A program made the translations under genes and the position numbers. Below the pieces are notes generated by a model, which was not told the DNA's origin, did not search any database, and was given only the letters and a program-made list of their open reading frames with translations. From Lachnospira sp. UBA2821 (GTDB taxonomy: Bacteria; Bacillota; Clostridia; Lachnospirales; Lachnospiraceae): a stretch of DNA of 12,857 bases. Location of the stretch: the NCBI GenBank assembly GCA_002351535.1, contig DEGR01000044.1:1-12857 (forward strand), read 5' to 3'. Below, piece by piece: positions 5,534 to 12,539 of this stretch. Numbering within the stretch: the first letter of the stretch is position 1; every line of letters begins with the position of its first letter.

Positions 5534-7507
5534 TTATTTTGTAAGTAACATCATGATTTCATTGCTTCTGTTAACGAATTTAGTCATTTCTTCAGGAGAT
5601 AATGGCTTGTGGCTGATAAGTGCAAGGTCGTATAACTGCTGACATATCATGTTAACATTTTCAGAATCTTTATTATTAAGAACATACTGTACAAGTTTGT
5701 TGTTGTAGTTGAGTACTAAAGTTACATTGTCGCCGAACATATCAGTATTCATTCCGGGCATGCTGTACATCTTCATCATATCCTGCATACGTCTGTTCTG
5801 TTCTGACATTGTTACCATAGAAGAAATGTTTTCGTTTTTGAGCTTTTCTACTTTGACATCAAGTTTGTCATTATCAAGAGCCTTCTTGAATATATCTGTA
5901 AGAGTAGTAGTATCTGCTTCAAAAGATTCTTTATCATCATCGTCAGTTTCTTCCCTGAATGTGTCTGTTATGTCAGAATCTATTCCTAAGAAATGCACAT
6001 TCTCATTTTTGGCTTCGAGATGAGTGATGAATGGCTCATCAATACTGTGTGTGAGAAGAACTGCATCAATGCCTTCTTCTTTAAACATGTTAATATACTG
6101 ACTCTGCTGTTGTTCATCTTTTACATAGAATACAGTATCTTTGTGCTTTTCGGCATTTTCTTCAAGGCATTCAGGAAGTGTAAGGTATTTGCCTTCGAGA
6201 TTCTTGAAGAGAATATAGTCGGACATTTTCTCGCAGAATTTTTCATCTTTGAGGCATCCGAATTTGATAAATGGACTGATATCATCCCAGTATTTTTCGT
6301 AATTTTCTTTATCTGTTTTGCACATTCCTGAAAGTTTGTCAGCAACTTTCTTAGTAATATAATCAGATATTTTCTTAACGAAGCCATCATTCTGAAGGGC
6401 GCTTCTTGATACGTTAAGAGGAAGGTCAGGACAATCGATTACACCTTTTAATAACATAAGGAATTCAGGAATGACTTCTTTGATGTTATCTGCAATAAAT
6501 ACCTGATTATTATATAATTTGATAGTTCCTTCTATTGATTCATATTGTGGATTGAGCTGTGGGAAGTAGAGGATACCTTTAAGGTTGAAAGGATAATCCA
6601 TATTAAGGTGAATCCAGAATAAAGGTTCTCTATAATCATTGAATACATCTCTGTAAAATTCTTTATATTCTTCTTCAGTACACTCGTTAGGATGTTTTGT
6701 CCAAAGTGGAGTTGGATTACTTATAGAAGGGTTTTTAGGTGTTTTGTCTTCAGATTTATCGTCTTTATTTTCAGAATTTTCTGAATCAACAGCGACACCG
6801 TCAACAACATCGGCATCGATTACATCATCTTTCCTGTCCTCTGTTTTATCAGATGTATCTTCGGGAACTTCTGCGTTTGGATTAACGAGGAAGATTTCTA
6901 CAGGCATGAATGAACAGTATTTTTTAAGAACTTCTCTTGCACGGTATTCGTTAGAGAATTCAAGACTGTCCTCATTCAGATAAAGTGTAATCTCAGTACC
7001 ATGTTCAGTTCTGTCACCATCTGTCATATCGAATTCAGTTCCGCCGTCACATTCCCAGTGAACAGGAGAAGAGCCGTTTTTGTATGATAAAGTATCAATA
7101 GTAACTTTGTCAGCAACCATGAATGCTGAGTAGAAACCAAGTCCGAAATGACCGATAATCTGGTCTTCGTTAGTCTTGTCCTTATATTGATTAAGGAATG
7201 CTTCAGCACCTGAGAATGCAATCTGATTAATGTATTCATCAACTTCATCAGCAGTCATACCAATACCATTATCGATAAATTTAAGAGTTTTGTCCTCAGA
7301 ATTGGCAATTACAGTAATTTCGGGTTTATAATCATCGGGAATATCGTATTCGCCCATTAAATCTAATTTTTTTAGTTTTGTTATTGCATCGCATCCATTA
7401 GATACAAGTTCACGAATAAATATATCATGGTCTGAATATAACCATTTTTTAATGATTGGGAATATATTTTCACTATTAATTGAAAGACTTCCATGTTGTT
7501 TTGACAT
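5534..7507 (-). CDS. htpG: Molecular chaperone HtpG (bacterial Hsp90)
   Basis: HtpG is a cytoplasmic ATP-driven dimeric chaperone. The 657-residue protein shows the GHKL ATPase domain (1 to about 210: IRELVSNGCDA with Glu33, DNGIGM at 79-84, GHFGLGFYSAFMVADK at 119-134, TEITLYL from 171), then the middle domain with the conserved LNVSRSALQ whose Arg368 contacts ATP phosphate, then the C-terminal dimerisation domain. It is somewhat longer than the roughly 624-residue E. coli protein because of an acidic, low-complexity insert at about 211-262, in the place of the eukaryotic Hsp90 charged linker. I start at ATG 7507 (MSKQHGSLSIN) because AAGGAG (7517-7522) lies 9 nt upstream and the family begins this way; the open frame extends 35 codons further but without family similarity. 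A promoter and a CIRCE element upstream point to heat-shock control by HrcA. Confidence 0.97.
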   Translation of the reverse strand: MSKQHGSLSINSENIFPIIKKWLYSDHDIFIRELVSNGCDAITKLKKLDLMGEYDIPDDYKPEITVIANSEDKTLKFIDNGIGMTADEVDEYINQIAFSGAEAFLNQYKDKTNEDQIIGHFGLGFYSAFMVADKVTIDTLSYKNGSSPVHWECDGGTEFDMTDGDRTEHGTEITLYLNEDSLEFSNEYRAREVLKKYCSFMPVEIFLVNPNAEVPEDTSDKTEDRKDDVIDADVVDGVAVDSENSENKDDKSEDKTPKNPSISNPTPLWTKHPNECTEEEYKEFYRDVFNDYREPLFWIHLNMDYPFNLKGILYFPQLNPQYESIEGTIKLYNNQVFIADNIKEVIPEFLMLLKGVIDCPDLPLNVSRSALQNDGFVKKISDYITKKVADKLSGMCKTDKENYEKYWDDISPFIKFGCLKDEKFCEKMSDYILFKNLEGKYLTLPECLEENAEKHKDTVFYVKDEQQQSQYINMFKEEGIDAVLLTHSIDEPFITHLEAKNENVHFLGIDSDITDTFREETDDDDKESFEADTTTLTDIFKKALDNDKLDVKVEKLKNENISSMVTMSEQNRRMQDMMKMYSMPGMNTDMFGDNVTLVLNYNNKLVQYVLNNKDSENVNMICQQLYDLALISHKPLSPEEMTKFVNRSNEIMMLLTK

Positions 7508-7565
7508 AATAAAACACTCCTTTATTTTTATATTGAATTTTGAAGATATTCTTCGAATAAAGTTA

Positions 7566-7594
7566 ATTTTATATCTGTCATAAACAAATGTCAA
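7566..7594 (-). promoter_or_regulatory. Sigma-A promoter of htpG
   Basis: On the minus strand a perfect TTGACA (7589-7594) is followed after 17 bp by TAAAAT (7566-7571). The predicted start is near 7559, giving a leader of about 50 nt. The CIRCE element begins 7 bp upstream of the -35 box. Confidence 0.8.
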
Positions 7595-7601
7595 GAGAAA
7601 A

Positions 7602-7628
7602 TTAGCACTCATTCAAAAAGAGTGCTAA
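7602..7628. promoter_or_regulatory. CIRCE element (HrcA operator)
   Basis: TTAGCACTC, a 9-nt spacer and GAGTGCTAA match the CIRCE consensus exactly in both arms and spacing. HrcA binds this site and represses class I heat-shock genes. Here it lies upstream of the htpG -35 box (about -42 to -68) and overlaps the last codons and stop (7609-7611) of the DUF5721 gene. Confidence 0.95.
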
Positions 7629-8082
7629 CAATGTATTTATCAAAAGCTTTTTCTGTTGATTTATCAAGTTCTAAAATGTTTAGAGATGTACCTGTTGTAT
7701 ATGAGAGATGTCCATTTTCATATTTAATATTGATAAAAAGTCCCGTAATATTGTTAATATCGATTGAAAGTGAATTGTCATATATCAATTGTCTGACGAT
7801 ATCATCGGGCATCATAAAAATGATTTTAAAACTAAGAGGAGTTTTTTTGCCTTTTATGATGTCGTAGCAGTATTTTTTTACCTGACTCCATTGTGAGAGA
7901 AGCGGTTTGTTCATATCCTCATATTCAGATGCAGAATAGAACTCTTTTTTAATGTGACCGTCTATGTGAAATGTATTAAATGTTGTTATGGTAACATCTG
8001 TGACTAAGTATGAGTCAAAACTGTTACTAATCAGAAGTTCGGACATAAAGTCCTTAATGTTTTTGATTTCATCAGATATCAT
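7609..8082 (-). CDS. DUF5721 family protein
   Basis: A 157-residue protein of unknown function that I recognise as DUF5721-like, a family common in Lachnospiraceae. It begins MISDEIKNIKDFMSELLISN, then has VTITTFNTFHIDGHIKKEF and a Trp-Ser-Gln followed by KGKKTPLSFKIIFMMP, the blocks I associate with the family. There is no signal peptide or membrane segment, so it is probably cytoplasmic. I use ATG 8082 because an AAAGG site lies about 8 nt upstream and the family starts here; the frame is open 37 codons further, but that part falls in the inverted-repeat element. Its end lies inside the CIRCE element of htpG, 101 bp before that gene, so HrcA binding might also affect read-through from this gene. 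A TATAAT (8116-8121, minus strand) gives a weak promoter candidate with no good -35. Confidence 0.78.
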   Translation of the reverse strand: MISDEIKNIKDFMSELLISNSFDSYLVTDVTITTFNTFHIDGHIKKEFYSASEYEDMNKPLLSQWSQVKKYCYDIIKGKKTPLSFKIIFMMPDDIVRQLIYDNSLSIDINNITGLFINIKYENGHLSYTTGTSLNILELDKSTEKAFDKYIVSTLFE

Positions 8083-8119
8083 ATATAATGCCTTTCTTAA
8101 TGTAGTTACATTCTTATTA

Positions 8120-8285
8120 TATGATACAAGGGTCAAAAGGTCTTGCGTTTCATGCTTGCATGAAAAAGCACGACTTATTGACCCGCAAAACACCGAAAAG
8201 TAGCCAGTTTTCGTAGAAAAATGAGCGGATTTGAGGTGTTTTAGGATTGCGAGAGCATGAAATGCGAAGTAATCCGTGTATCATA
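8120..8285. repeat. 166-bp imperfect inverted-repeat element
   Basis: The ends are TATGATACA (8120-8128) and its complement (8277-8285). Inner blocks also match as reverse complements: TTTCATGCT on the left with AGCATGAAA on the right, and AAAACACC with GGTGTTTT. The left half has its own hairpins, GGGTCAA/TTGACCC and TTCATGC-TT-GCATGAA. A direct repeat of GGGTCAAAA occurs at 8130-8138 and just outside the right end at 8287-8295. Such GGGTCAAAA-bordered hairpins look like dispersed intergenic repeats of Lachnospiraceae, but I cannot confirm copy number from one window. Confidence 0.55.
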
Positions 8286-8459
8286 GGGGTCAAAATACCT
8301 TTTAATCCCAACATCGTTATATAACATTATAGTTCCTTTTGGGAAATTTGGGAAGAAAAACGATGTATAATTATTGAAAAAAAAGAATTAAAATGATAAC
8401 ATATATCTATTAGACTAAAAAATCCGGTGTTTTGTAAATGCCGGGGGTGAGAGGTAACT
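8286..8459 (+). promoter_or_regulatory. Leader region of the MYG1-family gene
   Basis: This stretch has a TATAAT at 8366-8371 with no convincing -35 box. An inverted repeat ACATCGTT (8311-8318) / AACGATGT (8359-8366) encloses CCCAA/TTGGG arms and overlaps the -10 box, so it could be an operator or a fold. A small CCGG-based hairpin and a GAGAGG ribosome-binding site precede the ATG at 8460. The evidence for a promoter here is modest. Confidence 0.35.
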
Positions 8460-9302
8460 ATGATTTGTCAAAATGATTTTAAATACGATAAGGCTTTTAC
8501 GCATGGTGGAGTATTTCATGCAGATGATGTGTTTTCTGCAGCAATGTTAAAAATAATTAATCCGGGAATAGTTATTGAAAGAGGAAATGAAGTTCCGGAA
8601 GACTATGACGGACTTGTGTTTGATATTGGATTTGGAGAATTTGATCATCATCAGAAGGATAAAAGAGTCAGGGAGAACGGCATCTGCTATGCAGCTTTCG
8701 GACTGTTATGGGAAAAGTTTGGATGTATGCTTATGAATGAAGAAGATGCTAAAGCATTTGATGAATCATTTGTACAGCCGATTGATAATTCGGATAATAC
8801 AGGAGAAAAAAATCAGTTATCTTCTGTTATAGGTGATTTTAATCCGGTGTGGGGCAATGAAAACGAAAGCTTTGATTGTATGTTTGTTAAGGCTGTAGAT
8901 TTTGCAAAAGTAATACTTATGAGAAAGATTATGCATAAGAATGCTAATAACAAAGCAAAAGAGATGGTGAAGAAGTTAGTAGAAAAGACTAACGGAAAAA
9001 TACTTATTATGGATAAGTCTGCTCCATGGAAGGAGGCAGTAAAGAATACAGATATTGAATATGTAGTATTTCCTTCTGCCAGAGGGGGATATATTGTTCA
9101 GGCAGTTCCGGATGATGAGGACAAACAATTATTAAAAAAACCATTTCCGGAAAAATGGAGAGGACTTGAAACCGATGAACTGCGAATGGTATCCGGAATA
9201 AAAACATTGAATTTTTGTCATGCAACCGGATTTTTATGTGCAGTAGGGGAATATGATGATGCAGTGAAAACTGCACATGCGGCACTTGAAGCTACTATAT
9301 AG
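8460..9302 (+). CDS. MYG1-family metal-dependent protein (DHH-like phosphoesterase/exonuclease)
   Basis: The 280-residue protein matches the MYG1/UPF0160 family. The family is related to DHH phosphoesterases; its eukaryotic members are reported as 3'-5' RNA exonucleases, while bacterial roles are poorly known. Visible motifs are FTHGGVFHADDVFSAAMLK (13-31, giving His15, His20, Asp22, Asp23), FDIG (Asp55), FDHHQ (Asp62-His63-His64) and Asp109, a likely metal-ligand set, and near the C-terminus FCHATGFLCA (252-261). No export signal is present. The start has GAGAGG about 7 nt upstream. A membrane-protein gene begins 22 bp after the stop, so the two probably form an operon. Confidence 0.9.
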   Translation: MICQNDFKYDKAFTHGGVFHADDVFSAAMLKIINPGIVIERGNEVPEDYDGLVFDIGFGEFDHHQKDKRVRENGICYAAFGLLWEKFGCMLMNEEDAKAFDESFVQPIDNSDNTGEKNQLSSVIGDFNPVWGNENESFDCMFVKAVDFAKVILMRKIMHKNANNKAKEMVKKLVEKTNGKILIMDKSAPWKEAVKNTDIEYVVFPSARGGYIVQAVPDDEDKQLLKKPFPEKWRGLETDELRMVSGIKTLNFCHATGFLCAVGEYDDAVKTAHAALEATI

Positions 9303-9324
9303 AAAAGTGAGGAGTAACAGTAAT

Positions 9325-9693
9325 ATGAAAAATCCTTTAATTACATTTTTGGCAGGACTCGCATTAAGTGTGGGAGGACTATATCTTTTGTTTCAGATGG
9401 TTCATGTGAATCTTGGATTTGGTGGAATGTTTTTGGGAAATCATTATGTAAGTTCAGGAATAGTGATGATTCCATTCATAATAGCAATTGTATGGATATT
9501 TGTTAATCCTAAGTCAATATTTGCAAAAATATTGTTAGGAGCAGGAGTACTGATGATTCTGGCATGCATAATTTCCAATATACATTTTTCAATGATTGGT
9601 GTATCACTGTTCGAGTTTATAATGGTTCTTATAATGATATTTGGAGGATTCGGTCTTCTTATAAGAGTGTTGTTTTCGGGAGATGGGAAATAA
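9325..9693 (+). CDS. Small integral membrane protein, four predicted helices
   Basis: A 122-residue, very hydrophobic protein with about four membrane segments: residues 4-26, 44-60, 66-86 and 92-117. Short loops carry few charges (NPKSIFAK, about 61-68; GDGK at the end). I do not recognise a family and see no catalytic motif. I start it at ATG 9325 because GAGGAG (9309-9314) lies 10 nt upstream; a longer frame would overlap the preceding gene. It follows the MYG1-family gene after 22 bp and is probably cotranscribed, but the functions show no obvious link. Confidence 0.8.
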   Translation: MKNPLITFLAGLALSVGGLYLLFQMVHVNLGFGGMFLGNHYVSSGIVMIPFIIAIVWIFVNPKSIFAKILLGAGVLMILACIISNIHFSMIGVSLFEFIMVLIMIFGGFGLLIRVLFSGDGK

Positions 9694-9742
9694 AAAATAT
9701 ATAAATAGATAAAAAAGCTATGCTTGAAAGGGAAAAATTGAT

Positions 9743-9769
9743 TAAAGAGTGTGGAATATAAGCCGATAT
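9743..9769 (+). promoter_or_regulatory. Sigma-28 (SigD/FliA-type) promoter
   Basis: TAAA (9743-9746), exactly 15 bp, then GCCGATAT (9762-9769). The Gram-positive flagellar sigma consensus is TAAA-N15-GCCGATAA, so 11 of 12 defined bases match and the spacing is exact. The predicted start is about 9776, 84 nt before the DUF6033 start codon. Confidence 0.85.
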
Positions 9770-9784
9770 ATTTAATATAACAAT

Positions 9785-9818
9785 AAAGCCTTATCTAAAT
9801 GGACTTGGATAGGGCTTT
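9785..9818 (+). other. Stem-loop in the 5' leader of the DUF6033 gene
   Basis: AAAGCCTTATC (9785-9795) pairs with GATAGGGCTTT (9808-9818) over eleven positions with one GU pair and a 12-nt loop. No T-run follows, so it is probably not a strong terminator. It begins about 10 nt after the predicted sigma-28 start, so it may stabilise the transcript. It might also end transcripts from the upstream operon. Confidence 0.6.
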
Positions 9819-9859
9819 GGACAAATAGTTATTATTGCATATTCAAGGAGGAGAACATT

Positions 9860-10684
9860 ATGAGCAATATATCATCAATGGCAGATACAATGGCAGCATA
9901 TTCCGGTTATAATACGGCAAATACAAAAATTGAAAAGAATGATAAGTCCGACAATGCAGGCAAGATACAAAGTGCTGAATCTAAAGCTAAGTCAAAAGTC
10001 AGTGGCAAAACGGTAGGTAATCCGGAATTAAGTGATAAGGCATTAAAGTATTACGAAGAATTAAAAAAGAAGTATTCAAATATGGATTTTATTCTTGTAA
10101 GCAGAGACATGAAAGAGCAGGCGAAAGCACATGCGGGAAGTTATGCCAATAAGGATAAGATGGTGGTACTTATTGATGAAGATAAGATAGAGAAGATGGC
10201 AGAGGATGAGAAGTATCGCAAACAGTATGAAAATATTATTGCAAATGCTTCAAGTGGAGTGTCACAGCTAGGTAAATCACTTAGCGAAAGCGGAGCAAAT
10301 ATAAAAGGATATGGAGTGCAGATTAATGATAATGGAACTGCATCATATTTTGCAGTATTGGAAAAATCATCTGCTGCCCAGAAAGAAAGAATAGAAAAGA
10401 AGGCAGCCGAGAAAAAAGAAGCTAAGAAAGCAGAAGAAAGAATAGCCGAAAAGAAGAAGACACAGGAAAGGCTTGATAAAAGGTCTGATAAAGCGGATAG
10501 CACAGACAGGTCAGATAAAAATACTTCAGATAAGGTTAATTTGACGGATACAATAACAATAACAGCTAATTCAATTGAAGAATTAATAAAGAAAATACAG
10601 GATAATATATATGAAAACATGAGTGATACTGTACAGACGGAGTCAGAGAGAATGATTGGTCAGAAGTTTGATTATTCAGTATAA
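9860..10684 (+). CDS. DUF6033 family protein, sigma-28-controlled
   Basis: A 274-residue protein of unknown function that I recognise as DUF6033-like. Order of parts: a low-complexity Ser/Ala/Lys-rich N-terminus (1-55, MSNISSMADTMAAYSGYNTA onward); a folded conserved part (about 55-170, with YYEELKKKYSNMDFILVSRD, MVVLIDEDKIEKMA and YGVQINDNGTASYFAVLEKS); a highly charged Lys/Glu/Ala helix (about 172-215), probably coiled coil; and an Asp/Thr/Ser-rich tail. There is no Sec signal peptide or membrane segment. AAGGAGG lies 8 nt before the ATG. The sigma-28 promoter upstream places it with late flagellar and chemotaxis genes. The disordered N-terminus without a Sec signal would suit export by the flagellar apparatus, but this is inference. 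A strong terminator follows. Confidence 0.82.
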   Translation: MSNISSMADTMAAYSGYNTANTKIEKNDKSDNAGKIQSAESKAKSKVSGKTVGNPELSDKALKYYEELKKKYSNMDFILVSRDMKEQAKAHAGSYANKDKMVVLIDEDKIEKMAEDEKYRKQYENIIANASSGVSQLGKSLSESGANIKGYGVQINDNGTASYFAVLEKSSAAQKERIEKKAAEKKEAKKAEERIAEKKKTQERLDKRSDKADSTDRSDKNTSDKVNLTDTITITANSIEELIKKIQDNIYENMSDTVQTESERMIGQKFDYSV

Positions 10685-10716
10685 CGGTATTTGCAAAGTT
10701 ATTATATATTTACATA

Positions 10717-10766
10717 AAAAACAGGCTATAGCCCTTACTTATCAGTTTGAGCTATAGCCTGTTTTT
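10717..10766. terminator. Bidirectional terminator between the DUF6033 gene and tRNA-Thr
   Basis: A perfect 16-bp stem pairs AAAAACAGGCTATAGC (10717-10732) with its complement (10751-10766) around an 18-nt loop. It has a T-run on the plus strand and, by symmetry, on the minus strand. It serves the DUF6033 gene and the convergent tRNA. Confidence 0.92.
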
Positions 10767-10791
10767 CGGGTTGGGCTATTCTATAAGCCAG

Positions 10792-10864
10792 AGCTTCGGA
10801 TGGGACTCGAACCCACGACCTACGCATTACGAATGCGACGCTCTACCAACTGAGCCACAGCAGC
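10792..10864 (-). tRNA. tRNA-Thr (anticodon CGU), with mismatched acceptor stem
   Basis: On the minus strand the D arm is GCTC-AGTTGGTA-GAGC, the anticodon loop TTCGTAA gives anticodon CGU (codon ACG, threonine), and the T arm is GTGGG-TTCGAGT-CCCAT. The 73-nt gene has no encoded CCA. The acceptor strands do not fit: the 5' strand is GCTGCTG and the 3' strand CCGAAGC, giving a G-A mismatch at 4:69 and a U-C mismatch at 6:67. A 5' strand GCTTCGG would pair perfectly. The 27:43 mismatch is common in tRNA-Thr. The gene looks like two tRNA-Thr genes joined in their shared middle, at the same place where base composition changes. Confidence 0.9.
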
Positions 10865-10913
10865 TTACGCAACTGCAACCGGAGCGTATGTCTCGTTTGC
10901 AACTGCGATGTTT

Positions 10914-10942
10914 ATAATACCACAGGTTCCTTACTATGTCAA
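10914..10942 (-). promoter_or_regulatory. Promoter of tRNA-Thr
   Basis: On the minus strand a perfect TTGACA (10937-10942) is followed after 17 bp by TATTAT (10914-10919). The predicted start is near 10907, about 43 nt before the mature tRNA end, which would need RNase P trimming. The 10943-11010 stretch between it and the maturase stop shows no clear terminator. Confidence 0.85.
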
Positions 10943-11010
10943 CGAAATATTTGAAGATTTTCAAAACTTATTCATACATAAAAGCCTGCAGTTTATAAGC
11001 CCTTACTTGT

Positions 11011-12438
11011 TCATTCTGCCTTTTCCCGCTCTGCTTCCTCGGCCGCATCCTTATCGGCCTGCTCCGCTACCTTCAGCATCAGAGCATTCTCGATGCGGTT
11101 GCGGTGAATGTCGCAGCCGAACTTATATACACCTTTGATGCTGCCGGTGGTATGCATGGCATTGGCCGCGCAGCCGCCACTGCAGTACAAACGGGCAAAA
11201 CAGGACTTGCACTCCTCGTGAGAATAGACGTTGCACTCTTTGAATTCATCGGCTACTTCAGGACGGGTGATGCCATCGTAGACATTGCCGACCTTGTAAG
11301 GCTCTTCACCAGCGAACTGATGACAGGGATACAGGTCTCCATTGGCGTTGACCGCCAGGTATTCGGTGCCGACTCCGCAGCCAGAAATACGCTTAACGAT
11401 GCAGGGGCCGCCTTCCAGATCGATCATATAATGGTAGAAGGTAAAACCTCTTCCTTCTCTTCTGCGTTTCAGCATTTCTTTGGCCAGCTGGTCATACTGC
11501 TCATTGATCACAGGCAGATCTTCCGGCTTCAAAGCGTAGGGAGCATCCGGAGAAGCAACGACCGGTTCGATGGACAGTTCGGTAAAGCCAAGATCAGCCA
11601 TATGCAGGATGTCCTGTAAAAAGTCCAGATTGTAATGAGTAAAGGTGCCGCGGATATAGTACTCACGGCGTCCCTCCGGACCCTGCAGGCGCTTTTCCAC
11701 CAATTTTTTGAATTTAGGCACGATAATGTCGTAGCTTCCCACGCCGGCCCGGGTCGACCGCATACGGTCGTTTGTTTCCTTTCGTCCGTCAAGGCTCAGG
11801 ACCACGTTGCTCATTTCTTTATTGCAGAAATCGATCACGTCGTCATTGATGCCCATGCCGTTGGTCGTAATGGTAAAACGGAAGTTTTTATCGTATTCCT
11901 TTTCTTTGGACCGTCCGTAGGCTACCAGTTTTTTGACAACGTCCCAGTTTAAAAGAGGCTCACCGCCGAAGAAATCGACTTCCAGGTTGTGACGGCTGCC
12001 GGAACTTTGGATCAGAAAATCCAACGCCTGTTTGCCTGTTTCGTAGGACATCAAACTGCGGCCGGTATGATACTCTCCCTGTCCGGCAAAGCAATATTTG
12101 CAGGCAAGATCACAGTCCTGGGCAACATGCAGGCATAAGGCTTTCAGGACCGACTGTCGCTTTTTAAAGTTCCACTGCACATTTTCGAACATGTCCTTGG
12201 AAAACAGCTGTCCTGACTTTTTGAGCTCTTCGATGTCTTCGATCGTAGCTTGCAGATCCTGACGGGTAACATCCGCCCTGTCCTTGTATTTTTCCAGCAT
12301 CGCTTCGATGATCTGTTCGGGCGTGCTGCTTTCGTACATTTGGATCATATCGTAGGCAACATCATCGACCTGGTGAACGCTTCCCGAGTTGACGTCTAAA
12401 ACGATATTGTAGCCGTTCTTTTTAAAGCAATGTACCAT
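11011..12438 (-). CDS. scfB: SCIFF peptide maturase, radical SAM/SPASM enzyme
   Basis: This enzyme uses S-adenosylmethionine and iron-sulfur clusters to form a thioether cross-link in the small SCIFF peptide encoded just upstream. The 475-residue protein has an N-terminal peptide-binding (RRE-like) domain (about 1-95), the radical SAM core with C109-xxx-C113-xx-C116 (CDLACKYCFAG), the SAM-binding FFGGEPLLNW (157-166), and a C-terminal SPASM region with Cys346, 354, 372, 402, 410, 413, 419, 423 and 442 for auxiliary clusters. All expected cysteine motifs look intact. The last 15 residues are highly charged. I start at ATG 12438 because GGGAG (12448-12452) lies 9 nt upstream; a TTG two codons earlier is less likely. 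It lies 97 bp after scfA, beyond a terminator hairpin. G+C is about half here, against about a third in the genes left of the tRNA. Confidence 0.96.
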   Translation of the reverse strand: MVHCFKKNGYNIVLDVNSGSVHQVDDVAYDMIQMYESSTPEQIIEAMLEKYKDRADVTRQDLQATIEDIEELKKSGQLFSKDMFENVQWNFKKRQSVLKALCLHVAQDCDLACKYCFAGQGEYHTGRSLMSYETGKQALDFLIQSSGSRHNLEVDFFGGEPLLNWDVVKKLVAYGRSKEKEYDKNFRFTITTNGMGINDDVIDFCNKEMSNVVLSLDGRKETNDRMRSTRAGVGSYDIIVPKFKKLVEKRLQGPEGRREYYIRGTFTHYNLDFLQDILHMADLGFTELSIEPVVASPDAPYALKPEDLPVINEQYDQLAKEMLKRRREGRGFTFYHYMIDLEGGPCIVKRISGCGVGTEYLAVNANGDLYPCHQFAGEEPYKVGNVYDGITRPEVADEFKECNVYSHEECKSCFARLYCSGGCAANAMHTTGSIKGVYKFGCDIHRNRIENALMLKVAEQADKDAAEEAEREKAE

Positions 12439-12478
12439 GGACAAAATCTCCCATCCTTATCCTTGATATCTATACATG

Positions 12479-12520
12479 AAAAAACGCTGCAGGGCACTTT
12501 CCAATGCCTTCGCAGCGTTT
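12479..12520 (-). terminator. Terminator/attenuator between scfA and scfB
   Basis: On the minus strand AAACGCTGC (12512-12520) pairs with GCAGCGTTT (12482-12490), with an inner GGCA/TGCC pairing, and a run of T follows (12479-12484). It lies between two genes of one pathway, so partial read-through would give much more peptide mRNA than maturase mRNA. Confidence 0.85.
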
Positions 12521-12539
12521 CTTCCTTCAGAAATTCAAA

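Noticed and set aside
7508..7612. 35-codon N-terminal extension of HtpG
   Set aside because: It covers the promoter and part of CIRCE, and the family start MSKQHG has a good ribosome-binding site at 7517-7522.
8083..8193. 37-codon N-terminal extension of the DUF5721 protein
   Set aside because: It reads through the inverted-repeat element, and the ATG at 8082 has its own ribosome-binding site and the family-like start.
9277..9324. Longer start for the small membrane protein
   Set aside because: It overlaps the end of the MYG1-family gene in another frame and adds a basic, non-family stretch; ATG 9325 has GAGGAG 10 nt upstream.
10865..11010. Integrase-type attachment site at the tRNA
   Set aside because: Elements that integrate into tRNA genes normally rebuild a functional 3' end and carry an integrase; neither a duplicated tRNA end nor an integrase is seen in the window.
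11104..11619. Long plus-strand open frame opposite scfB
   Set aside because: It is a complement of the maturase coding strand in balanced-G+C DNA, without a start signal or a recognisable domain.
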